Assembly (NCBI GenBank): GCA_025965815.1
Contig: JAOPWF010000225.1
Span: 1-6,956 of the forward strand
Direction of reading: 5' to 3'
Length of the DNA stretch: 6,956 bases
Source of the DNA: Mycobacterium sp.
Lineage (GTDB): Bacteria > Actinomycetota > Actinomycetes > Mycobacteriales > Mycobacteriaceae
Shown: positions 1 to 6,022 of the stretch, one piece after another
Layout: the number at the start of each line of letters is the position of its first letter
How positions within the stretch are numbered: position 1 is the stretch's first letter
Position numbers and translations under genes: made by a program
Notes under the pieces: model-generated
What the model saw: the letters and a program-made list of their open reading frames with translations, nothing else
The model's database searches: none
What the model was told of the DNA's origin: nothing

Positions 1-98
1 GGCTTGTCCAGCAGAAATGGGGCATACATGGCGTACGCCAGCCCGTTTTCGGTCACCGCCACCGTGGTGGCCCAGCCCGGTGTGGTGCCAAGGCGGTC
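1..98 (-). CDS. Partial unrecognised reading frame running off the left edge
   Basis: Downstream of hypX on the same strand, one minus-strand frame reads as plausible protein from about position 98 to the edge, including the segment VAVTENGLAYAMYAPFLLDK. Third codon positions there are mostly G or C. I do not recognise the family. The start is unresolved: the in-frame start codons I can see are GTG at 62, GTG at 56 and ATG at 29, none with a clear ribosome binding site. The coding-like signal begins upstream of all of them, so the 5' end may be damaged or this may be the tail of a decayed gene. It would be co-directional with hypX, with a gap of up to about 70 bp. Confidence 0.28.
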
Positions 99-133
99 AG
101 CCGCTGCAGCTGTCCGGTGGTACCGCCGATGGG

Positions 134-1897
134 TTACGCCGGCAGCCCGACGGACACTGGCTCGTCGCCGTCGACAATCCCTAGGCCGCGGCCATTCTCG
201 GGTAATGCCGGCGAACCGGTCAGCGTCCTGGCTCGGGCCACGGTGGCGTCGTACGCATCCCTGGCACTGCGGTCGCCGACGCTGAGCTCCTGACGGCTGC
301 GCCGCCGACCTTGATTCTTGTGGACGAAATCGGTTCGTGCGCTGGCGAATCCACTTCGGTCGCAGTACAGGTCGTGGGCCATCTCCGCGAGTTCGTACGA
401 CTCGTAGTGGCGCAGCGGCTGCTGAGCCGGGGCGCGGAAGTCGATGACGCGCCAGGAGGCAGGCTCGGTGTAGCGGCGCGCGACCCTCTGCAGCCAGCTG
501 CCGTATTCGACGGGATCGTGGGGGCCGACCAGGTCGACCAGCCCGATATGGGCGGCGCGGTCGGTGCTGATCGGCAGCTTGGCCGCCAGCAGGGTGGCGG
601 CAACCTCGGAGCCCACGCGCTGAGGCATGGTCAGCGTGTGCAGCTCCGACCCGCGCAACCCCATGTCGTAGTACGGGTTGAGCATGACGCCGGACCGCCC
701 GGCCACCACGTCGGCGCCCAGCGCAAGCATGACGCCACCGGCCCCGGCCGATCCGCTGTAGCTGGCGACCGTGAGCTGGTCCTGAACCTCGATGAGGGCC
801 CGGCAGACCCCGTTGATGGCTTGGATGTTGTCCCATGCCGCGCCGGCAGGATCGACGGCAGCCTCGATCTCGCCGAGATGGATGCCGTTGCAGAACACGT
901 CGGGGCCGGACTGCAGCACCAGGACGCGGGTGTCTTGCTTTGCGGCGTACCGCAGAGCCGCTTCGAGCCGCCGGCATTGGTCTACGCCTGCGGCGCCGTT
1001 GTAGAAGCCGAAGGTCACTTCGCCGACCTCATCGTGCCGCCGGTAGTGGACGTCGCGTGGTCCGGTCGGAACGTCCGGTACATCGTCGACGGGTAGTACC
1101 GCGGTGGCGGGCAGCTTGATTCCGCTGATGCGTCTGAGCTGGCCAATCCATACTGCGCCCTGTCCGGCCGCGACCAATTGGTGGCCCCGGTGTCGGCCAA
1201 TGATGTCGCCCGGTGGTCCTACGCCGGCCCCAGGTTGCGCGTCGAACACGCTGACCTCGTGACCCCGCAGAACGGTGCGGATTCCAGGGAAACCGTCGGC
1301 GGCGCGGATCCGCCGCACGATGTCGGCCGCGCCGAGTTGCCAGTCGAACTGGCGATCGGCCTGCTTGAGAAGGGGACGCTTGCGGGTGCCCGGGACGGGG
1401 CGAGCGCACTGATCGAGCGGAGTGGGCCGGAAGGCTGGGTCACCGGCGTGCTCGACAACCTCCAACGCGCAGGCGACGGCGGCCGCGGTGACGGGGCCGC
1501 GGTAGAGAGCGGATTTGCGGGGCGCGTGGGCGGGCATCGGGAACACCCGGTGGGCCCAGATGGGACCGGCGTCGAGTTCCTCGACCGCCTGCAGGGCCGT
1601 CACCCCCCAGACCGGCTCCCGGTCCAGGATCGCCCGGTCAAGCGATGACGGGCCCTGGTCGCCGACGGGTCCGGGGTGGATGATCACCGTCCGCCAGTTG
1701 CGCCAAACGCGCTCCGGCACTCTCTCTTTCAGGTATGGGCATAGGACAAGATTGGGCGCAACGGCGTCGGCGGCGGCCACGACGTCGTCGGGATCGCCGT
1801 AGAGCTCGACCACGACATCGTGCTCACGCCAGCGCAGCTCCTCCCACACGCGCTGGGTGAGGCCGTTGAAGGCTGAGCACAGGAGCAGAATTCGCAC
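134..1897 (-). CDS. hypX: HypX-type hydrogenase maturation factor (formyltransferase + crotonase-like)
   Basis: This 587-residue protein has the two-part HypX/HoxX architecture. Family knowledge: HypX takes the formyl group of N10-formyl-tetrahydrofolate, passes it through formyl-CoA and releases CO, which becomes a ligand of the [NiFe]-hydrogenase active site; it matters mainly in aerobic hydrogen oxidisers and acts in the cytoplasm. Seen here: an N-terminal formyltransferase fold opening with RILLLCSAFNGLTQR, the HypX signature HPGPVGDQGPSSLD at residues 74-87 with probable catalytic His74, and ELDAGPIWA with probable Asp109. The C-terminal crotonase-like half has FCNGIHL at 335-341 and YSGSAGAGG at 380-388 (likely oxyanion-hole segments), then NPYYDMGLRGSE. 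I chose the GTG at 1897 because HypX proteins normally begin at the R-I-L strand and a GAGGG lies 10 nt upstream. An ATG at 1990 would add 31 residues of non-family sequence. No other hyp or hydrogenase gene is in the window. Length fits the family (about 560-590). Confidence 0.9.
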   Translation of the reverse strand: MRILLLCSAFNGLTQRVWEELRWREHDVVVELYGDPDDVVAAADAVAPNLVLCPYLKERVPERVWRNWRTVIIHPGPVGDQGPSSLDRAILDREPVWGVTALQAVEELDAGPIWAHRVFPMPAHAPRKSALYRGPVTAAAVACALEVVEHAGDPAFRPTPLDQCARPVPGTRKRPLLKQADRQFDWQLGAADIVRRIRAADGFPGIRTVLRGHEVSVFDAQPGAGVGPPGDIIGRHRGHQLVAAGQGAVWIGQLRRISGIKLPATAVLPVDDVPDVPTGPRDVHYRRHDEVGEVTFGFYNGAAGVDQCRRLEAALRYAAKQDTRVLVLQSGPDVFCNGIHLGEIEAAVDPAGAAWDNIQAINGVCRALIEVQDQLTVASYSGSAGAGGVMLALGADVVAGRSGVMLNPYYDMGLRGSELHTLTMPQRVGSEVAATLLAAKLPISTDRAAHIGLVDLVGPHDPVEYGSWLQRVARRYTEPASWRVIDFRAPAQQPLRHYESYELAEMAHDLYCDRSGFASARTDFVHKNQGRRRSRQELSVGDRSARDAYDATVARARTLTGSPALPENGRGLGIVDGDEPVSVGLPA

Positions 1898-1907
1898 GGC
1901 TACTGCA

Positions 1908-1912
1908 CCCTC
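1908..1912 (-). promoter_or_regulatory. Ribosome binding site for hypX
   Basis: The minus strand reads GAGGG here, 10 nt before the GTG at 1897. It decides the start in favour of this GTG over the upstream in-frame ATG at 1990. The GTG also places the first formyltransferase beta strand at the N-terminus, as in the family. Confidence 0.55.
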
Positions 1913-1995
1913 AGCCCGGGGATGACAGTCGGCATTCCGGCTCCTGCGAAACCAGCTCACTGCGGCTGTTCCGCCGCATTGGCCCAGCATGCACC

Positions 1996-2293
1996 TCGCG
2001 GGTCCAGATGAGCAATCATCTTCCGGACGAGATCATCAACGGCGGCTTCGGCGCCGGACACCAGCACATCCGGCCCGGCTTTGGTTTCGGCTTCAATGGC
2101 GTGGTCTTCTACGATCCGGAAGCGGCGGGCATACCGGTGGGCGTCGGCCCGGGACGGGGCCGCGGGTACCTGGTTCTGGGTCTACCCGGAGAACGACCAG
2201 CTGTTCATCGGACTCATTCAGTTGTTGTCACTCGAGTCGCCGCCGCTGCAGGCCGTGACGCAGACCCTGATGGCGGACGCCATTGTCGACTAG
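1996..2293 (+). pseudogene. C-terminal remnant of a serine beta-lactamase/esterase-family hydrolase, frameshifted
   Basis: Two adjacent frames together resemble the C-terminus of the penicillin-binding-protein-like serine hydrolase family (class C beta-lactamase or EstB-type). The first segment, from about 1996, includes MSNHLPDEIINGGFGAG and continues through GFGFGFNGVVFYDPEAAGIPVG. After about 2150 the reading moves by one frame to DGAAGTWFWVYPENDQLFIG and ends in MADAIVD with a TAG at 2291-2293. Intact relatives, as I recall them, have a short GxGTYxWDGAAGTWFW-like stretch at the join. Here about 8 nt seem to be missing there, which would produce this frame change. The N-terminal two-thirds, including the catalytic SxxK and YxN motifs, is absent; upstream sequence belongs to the hypX leader. 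This is a decayed relic, not a working enzyme. The family call is from memory of conserved segments and is fairly firm. Confidence 0.72.
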
Positions 2294-2306
2294 GCCGCGC
2301 TCGCGG

Positions 2307-3107
2307 TCAGACGGTTCGGATGCTTCCACCATCCGCGACGAATTCAGCGCCGACGAGGTAAGCGGCGCGCTCGGATAGCAGGAATGCGACGAGTTCCCCG
2401 ATGTCCTGCGGCCGCCCGGGATGACCGAGGGGGATCCCGCCGATGGAGTCCATGATTTTGCGCCTGGCGGTTGCGACGTCTGTGTCGTCCAACTCCGCGG
2501 TCTCCACCGCCATCCGGTGGGCCGCTTCGGTTTCGATGTATCCGGGTGCCACGGCGTTGACCCGAATCCCGTTGGGCGCCAGTTCGTTTGCCAACGCCTT
2601 GCTGTAGTTGGCCAGAGCGGCCTTGGCGGCCGCGTACGGTAGCGAAGCCGGTAGCGGTGTGCGGCGCTGGATCGAGGTGATGTGCACGATGCCGCCGGAA
2701 CCTTGCTCGAGCATCTGCGGAACCAGCACCCGGTCCAGCCGCACGGCGGTGAACAGGTTGCTGTCGAAGGCGTGCTGCCACTCGTCATCGGTGACGGTCG
2801 TTGACCCGCCCGGTGACTGGGTGGAGCCACCAACGTTGTGTACGACAAAGTCGATGCCGCCGAGCCGCTCCAGGGCCTGCCGCCCGAGAGACGTCACACC
2901 GTCGGCGGTGCTGACGTCGGCCTCGATGACGACCAACCCGCCGGCGTCGTCGGGAACGCTCCGGGCTGCGACGGCCACCGAGGCGCCGCCGGCCAACAGG
3001 CGGTTCGCTATCCCACGGCCGATACCCCGGGTGCCGCCGGTGATCAACGCACGTTTACCGGCGAACTCGGTCTCCGGGCTTGTCAGGAACATGGACTCAG
3101 TTGACAT
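2307..3107 (-). CDS. SDR family NAD(P)-dependent oxidoreductase
   Basis: This is a 266-residue classical short-chain dehydrogenase/reductase, a cytoplasmic Rossmann-fold enzyme that oxidises or reduces a carbonyl or alcohol using NAD(P). Seen here: cofactor motif TGGTRGIG at residues 23-30, the NNAG-equivalent NVGG at 91-94, Asn117, catalytic Ser145, and Tyr158-x3-Lys162 (YAAAK), so the Asn-Ser-Tyr-Lys tetrad is complete. VNAVAPGYIETE after the active site and a C-terminal ADGG are also typical. The substrate cannot be read from the sequence; it looks closest to the ketoacyl-ACP reductase-like group. I chose the ATG at 3107. A GGAGG lies 15 nt upstream, rather far. ATG at 3092 and GTG at 3122 are alternatives, and the longer frame to 3221 runs into the neighbouring divergent gene. 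The gene is transcribed divergently from the amidase gene and its 3' end faces the hydrolase relic with a 13-bp gap. Confidence 0.88.
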   Translation of the reverse strand: MSTESMFLTSPETEFAGKRALITGGTRGIGRGIANRLLAGGASVAVAARSVPDDAGGLVVIEADVSTADGVTSLGRQALERLGGIDFVVHNVGGSTQSPGGSTTVTDDEWQHAFDSNLFTAVRLDRVLVPQMLEQGSGGIVHITSIQRRTPLPASLPYAAAKAALANYSKALANELAPNGIRVNAVAPGYIETEAAHRMAVETAELDDTDVATARRKIMDSIGGIPLGHPGRPQDIGELVAFLLSERAAYLVGAEFVADGGSIRTV

Positions 3108-3195
3108 GCTGTCACTGTGCACCCTCCGGCGAGGGGAGTGTCCAGCCACGACATCGCAACCAACGGGATCGGCGCCCGGCTGGCATGATCGCCGG
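3108..3195. promoter_or_regulatory. Divergent intergenic region between the SDR and amidase genes
   Basis: The 88 bp between the two start codons must hold the promoters of both the SDR gene (left) and the amidase-RidA pair (right). I find no convincing TAnnnT -10 element on either strand and no long inverted repeat. On the plus strand a weak CATGAT at 3184-3189 ends 6 nt before the GTG at 3196, a spacing compatible with leaderless transcription, which is common in mycobacteria. The first base does not fit the consensus and no ribosome binding site precedes that GTG. The promoter assignments are inference only. Confidence 0.35.
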
Positions 3196-4230
3196 GTGAC
3201 CGTCCACCACCTCCCGGCCACCCCATCGACGGTGCACTGGGGCTACTTCGACCCGCGGCTGGCACCAACGCTCACCGTCGCGTCGGGAGATCTCGTCGCC
3301 ATCGAGACACTCACGCATCACGCCGGCGATGCGCCCGACCTGCTGATGGACGCCGGCATCACCGACATCTTCGATCGAGTCGACGACCGTGGTCCCGGGC
3401 CCCACCTACTCACGGGTCCCATCGCCGTCGCAGGTGCCCGCCCGGGCGACGTCCTGCAGGTCGACATCCTCGACGCCACCCCGCGCGTTCCCTACGGCTC
3501 GAACCTGGCGGCGCACTGGGGCCATCTGTACGCAGAGATCCCGGTCGAACGCGTCACCATCTATGAGCTCGACGTGCGAGCCATGCTCGGCCGCGCGATG
3601 TTCGCCTACGACTGGACCACGACACCCCTGGCCGACCAGCCCGGGACCGTCGTGGTGCCGGACGCCGGGCAGCGCGAGCCGGCACTGCCCGGCGTCGTTG
3701 TACCGCTCCGACCGCACTTCGGCACCATGGGCGTCGCGCCCGCCGCTGCCGAGCGGGTCTCCTCGGTGCCACCCGGCGATCACGGAGGCAATGTCGACAA
3801 CTCGCGCATCGGCGCCGGCGGCCGGATGTACTACCCGGTGCAGGTACCCGGCGCGTTGTTGTCCGTCGGCGATCCGCACGTCTCTCAGGGCGACGGTGAG
3901 GTCAGCGGCACCGCGCTGGAGTCCTCGCTGAACGGCCTTCTGCGACTGGCGATCCGGCGCGACCTTGTGTTCAAGGTGCCGGTCCTGGAGACGTCGACCG
4001 AACTGCTCGTACACGGGTTCGGCGACACCCTCGACGAAGCGATGAAGGCGGCCACGCTGCGCACACTCGCCATCCTGCAGCGGAAGTTCAGTCTGTCGCG
4101 CCCGGACGCCTACACATTCATGTCCGTCGCGGTGGATTTCACGGTCACCCAGGTCGTTGACCAGCGTCAGGGCGTCCACGGCCGCATCGACAAGCGGTGT
4201 TTCCCGCAATGGCCGGGTCTGTCCGCATGA
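3196..4230 (+). CDS. Acetamidase/formamidase family protein
   Basis: A 344-residue member of the FmdA/AmdA family. Family knowledge: these cytoplasmic enzymes hydrolyse short amides to the carboxylate and ammonia, and are unrelated to the nitrilase-type amidases. Seen here: STVHWGYFDP near the N-terminus (residues 11-20), THHAGDAPDLLMDAGI, the conserved HGGNVDN at 196-202 followed by SRIGAGGRMYYPV, and GDPHVSQGDGE at 225-235 followed by SGTALE. These are the most conserved blocks of the family. It is shorter than the classical formamidase and M. smegmatis acetamidase (about 400 residues), so it belongs to a shorter subgroup and its true substrate is open. The GTG start at 3196 is chosen because family similarity begins within a few residues; the frame is open well upstream, but that part lies over the divergent SDR gene. 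Its TGA overlaps the ATG of the RidA gene (ATGA), so the two are almost certainly co-translated. Confidence 0.9.
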   Translation: MTVHHLPATPSTVHWGYFDPRLAPTLTVASGDLVAIETLTHHAGDAPDLLMDAGITDIFDRVDDRGPGPHLLTGPIAVAGARPGDVLQVDILDATPRVPYGSNLAAHWGHLYAEIPVERVTIYELDVRAMLGRAMFAYDWTTTPLADQPGTVVVPDAGQREPALPGVVVPLRPHFGTMGVAPAAAERVSSVPPGDHGGNVDNSRIGAGGRMYYPVQVPGALLSVGDPHVSQGDGEVSGTALESSLNGLLRLAIRRDLVFKVPVLETSTELLVHGFGDTLDEAMKAATLRTLAILQRKFSLSRPDAYTFMSVAVDFTVTQVVDQRQGVHGRIDKRCFPQWPGLSA

Positions 4231-4640
4231 GCACCGATGGGATCCGCGCGTTCACCTTCACCCCCGCTGACGGCGTCCCGCCGGCGGTGGCGCCGTTCGC
4301 CCACGCCACGGCTGCGGGCCCGACGCTCTACGTCACCGGCCAGATGCCCACCGACACCTCCGGCGCTGTCGTCGGCGACGACGTCGCCACCCAGACCGAT
4401 CAGGTGCTGCGCAACCTGCTGCGGGTCACCGAACTGTGTGGCGGGCGGTTGGCGGACGTCGTCCAGGTAAGGGCGTACCTCGACGACTGGGCCGACTACG
4501 CGGACTTCAACGTCGCATACGCGCGGTGGTTCCCCGATCGCCTGCCCTCGCGGACGTGTGTGGGAACCAACGGCCTCGCCGTTACCGCCCGCGTCGAAAT
4601 CGACTGGGTGTGTTGGCGAAGCGATGGCTGGGGGAGTTGA
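4227..4640 (+). CDS. RidA/YjgF/YER057c/UK114 family protein
   Basis: A 137-residue RidA-like protein. Family knowledge: RidA proteins are small trimeric proteins that hydrolyse reactive enamine/imine intermediates such as 2-aminoacrylate to keto acids and ammonia; RutC-type relatives act in catabolic pathways. Seen here: TLYVTGQMPTD at residues 33-43, Gln-thread helix DQVLRNLLRVTELCGG, VVQVRAYLDD at 78-87, then PSRTCVGTN with Arg109 and VEIDWV with Glu124. These two correspond to Arg105 and Glu120 of E. coli RidA, so the deaminase-competent residues are kept. The start at 4227 overlaps the amidase stop, giving translational coupling, with no strong ribosome binding site of its own. It converges with the sigma-factor gene, leaving only 17 bp between the two stop codons. 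Which enamine it handles is unknown; the pairing suggests a product or side product of the amidase pathway. Confidence 0.88.
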   Translation: MSTDGIRAFTFTPADGVPPAVAPFAHATAAGPTLYVTGQMPTDTSGAVVGDDVATQTDQVLRNLLRVTELCGGRLADVVQVRAYLDDWADYADFNVAYARWFPDRLPSRTCVGTNGLAVTARVEIDWVCWRSDGWGS

Positions 4641-4657
4641 GCCGTCGGGCGAGCGCG

Positions 4658-5323
4658 TCACCGCGTCACCCCCATTTCCTGCAGTGTGAGTCGTAGCGCC
4701 CGTACGGCGTAGTGCAGCCTCGATTTCACTGTGCCCTCGGCAATCTCGAGATCGTCCGCGATCTGCGCTGTGGTCCGTCCCTGGTAGTAGGAGATGTGAA
4801 TGACGGCGCGGTGTTCGGCGGACAGCTGAATCAGTGCTTCGCCCAGCAGGAGCCGGTCCAGTGCCGCGTTGACCTGGTCAGGGGTGGACGGCTCGGGAAA
4901 ACCCACGCTGTCCAGCGAGCTCACTTCGTTGCGGAACCGGGCAGTGCGGCGCTCGTCGATGATCATGTTGCGGGCGACGGTGAACAGCCACGCTCGTGCC
5001 GATCGTTCGCCGTCGTCGACGACCTCGGGGTGTTGCCACGCGCGTAGGAGTGTCTCCTGGACCACATCCTCGGCGCGCGCCTGGTCGCCGGTCAGCCGCA
5101 GGGCATAGCGCCATAACGGGGCGGCGTGCCCGTCGTAGAGCGAACGCACAACGGCGGCCTTGGGATCTTCCGCTGCGAGGTGCTGATCTGAACGTTGCCC
5201 TGACGCTGGGCGGTAGTCGTTGTGATGCACTCCGGACGGCGCTCCTTCGATGGCGGGGCCTAATCGGGACTCATTCAACAATTGCGCAACAAGCGCACCT
5301 GTGTCGTCACCGCTGACACCCAT
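4658..5323 (-). CDS. ECF RNA polymerase sigma factor, SigL-like
   Basis: A 221-residue extracytoplasmic-function sigma factor. Sigma-2 begins around residue 60 with RSLYDGHAAPLWRYALRLTG, followed by AEDVVQETLLRAWQHPEV and ARAWLFTVARNMIIDERR (core binding and -10 recognition). Sigma-4 starts around residue 167 with LSAEHRAV; its helix-turn-helix is TAQIADDLEIAEGTVKSRLH. The C-terminus LTLQEMGVTR nearly matches M. tuberculosis SigL as I remember it. In M. tuberculosis sigL is followed by the zinc-binding anti-sigma gene rslA; here the gene ends 17 bp from a convergent RidA gene, so no anti-sigma gene follows. I chose the ATG at 5323, which has AGGA 7 nt upstream. That gives roughly 45 more N-terminal residues than SigL. 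The extension is low in G/C at third positions, so a GTG at 5230 behind AAGGAG (190 residues) is a serious alternative. It is probably a SigL paralogue rather than sigL itself. Confidence 0.88.
   Translation of the reverse strand: MGVSGDDTGALVAQLLNESRLGPAIEGAPSGVHHNDYRPASGQRSDQHLAAEDPKAAVVRSLYDGHAAPLWRYALRLTGDQARAEDVVQETLLRAWQHPEVVDDGERSARAWLFTVARNMIIDERRTARFRNEVSSLDSVGFPEPSTPDQVNAALDRLLLGEALIQLSAEHRAVIHISYYQGRTTAQIADDLEIAEGTVKSRLHYAVRALRLTLQEMGVTR
5242..5247 (-). promoter_or_regulatory. Strong Shine-Dalgarno sequence inside the annotated sigma-factor start
   Basis: The minus strand reads AAGGAG, 11 nt before an in-frame GTG at 5230. It is a better match to the ribosome binding consensus than the AGGA serving the ATG at 5323. 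Initiation here would give a 190-residue protein, close to the length of M. tuberculosis SigL (177). The sequence between the two starts is comparatively A/T-rich, which fits a leader or promoter better than coding sequence. Confidence 0.4.
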
Positions 5324-5390
5324 CGGCGCTTCCTGCCAGCAGGTATCGGTGCCATCGGGCGGGATGCCGGGTGGCGCAGACAAAGTCCAC

Positions 5391-5418
5391 CTGCACGGAT
5401 AAGGCACTATCCGTGCAG
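5391..5418. repeat. Perfect 11-bp inverted repeat upstream of the sigma-factor gene
   Basis: Left arm CTGCACGGATA (5391-5401) and right arm TATCCGTGCAG (5408-5418) are exact reverse complements around a 6-nt centre, AGGCAC. No T-run follows on either strand, so a classical intrinsic terminator is not supported, although mycobacterial terminators often lack one. The site lies 68-95 bp upstream of the sigma-factor ATG and just beyond the 3' end of the broken MarR gene (repaired-frame stop at 5432). It could be a repressor operator for the sigma gene or a transcript-end hairpin for the former regulator. The repeat itself is certain; its role is not. Confidence 0.85.
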
Positions 5419-5431
5419 TGTCAGAATCCGC

Positions 5432-5813
5432 TCAGTTGCCGGCGACTTCGGTTGGCTGCTCGGCCTTTTCGCGTTCTCCGATCGCGGCGACCACGTCGTC
5501 GGCGGCTTCGCGCAAGATGGCGAGTCGTTGGGTCCGAAGACGTCGACGAAGAGTTGGCGGACGCGGGCGGCGTCGGCCGGGGCGCAGGCCTGGATCGTCT
5601 TCCTGCCCGCTTCGGTCAGCGCGATTACCGGATAGCGGGCATCACCGGCTTCCCTGCGGATCAGACCGCGCTTCTCCATTCCCGCCGGGCAATGTCCTTG
5701 AGGTCGAGGTAGGCAGTGTCGAGGTGGACGTCCCGCGGTCGGTGGGATATTTCGGCGGGCGCGCGGTCGCCGTGGGAGTTGGCCTGATCGAGCCGCCGCT
5801 GGCGCTGTTTCAT
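5432..5813 (-). pseudogene. Degraded MarR-family transcriptional regulator, three reading frames
   Basis: A MarR-type winged-helix regulator can be pieced together only by changing frame twice. Segment 1 starts at ATG 5813, runs MKQRQRRLDQANSH to LDTAYLDLKDIARR with G/C-biased third positions, and as it stands ends at a stop at 5661. Segment 2 is MEKRGLIRREAGDARYPVIALTEAGRKT, the typical recognition-helix end and wing, continuing to VRQLFVDVFGPND. Segment 3, one base out of frame near 5521-5526, reads AILREAADDVVAAIGERE and stops at 5432-5434. Between segments 1 and 2, the middle of the helix-turn-helix (about 15 residues in intact relatives) appears to be missing. The first break destroys the DNA-binding domain, so the product should not function. 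Segment 2 read without repair continues to a stop at 5407. The MarR call is firm for segments 2 and 3 and less so for segment 1. Confidence 0.65.
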
Positions 5814-6022
5814 TGCGGCGGTTGCCTGCGTTCAAGGTGTTGACCAACACCGCACTGCCTACCGTGGTGCGCTTCGTTGGTGAGTTGCTCGAAGGCGCGG
5901 CCAAACCCGGTGGCAGCGACGCCGAGGGAGTCATCCAGTTGAAGGATCAGGGACTGTCCAGCACGAAGGTCATCAGGGTCGGACTGAAAGCCCCCGCCCC
6001 GCCCGGGTTCGGTCCCGATGAA
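5814..6022. other. Gap with no confident gene
   Basis: These 209 bp between the YceI stop and the broken MarR gene hold no gene I can name. One plus-strand frame from a TTG at 5813 reads VLTNTALPTVVRFVGELLEG and onward with about 79% G/C third positions over its first 57 codons, which is coding-like. It runs on into the strand opposite YceI, has no ribosome binding site and matches no family I know. The minus-strand frames look weaker. It may be another gene relic. A G/C-rich run at about 5990-6008 sits just past the YceI stop, but I see no stem-loop there. Confidence 0.3.

Noticed and set aside
311..1096. Plus-strand open frame of 261 codons
   Set aside because: It lies wholly opposite hypX, whose minus-strand protein has clear family motifs; this is a high-GC shadow.
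1178..1648. Plus-strand open frame of 156 codons
   Set aside because: Antisense to the formyltransferase half of hypX, with no recognisable motifs.
2294..2308. Small GC-rich palindrome (CCGCG-CT-CGCGG) between the hydrolase relic and the SDR stop
   Set aside because: Only a 5-bp perfect stem with a 2-nt centre and no T-run; too weak to call a terminator.
2608..3195. Long plus-strand extension of the amidase reading frame upstream of GTG 3196
   Set aside because: It is the antisense of the SDR gene, has no family similarity and is open only because of high GC; amidase similarity starts at 3196.
3406..4209. Minus-strand open frame of 267 codons
   Set aside because: Antisense shadow of the amidase gene, which carries the conserved family blocks.
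4641..4672. Possible bidirectional terminator between RidA and the sigma gene
   Set aside because: Only 17 bp separate the stops. A short direct repeat (GCGTCACC twice) is present, but there is no inverted repeat able to form a hairpin.
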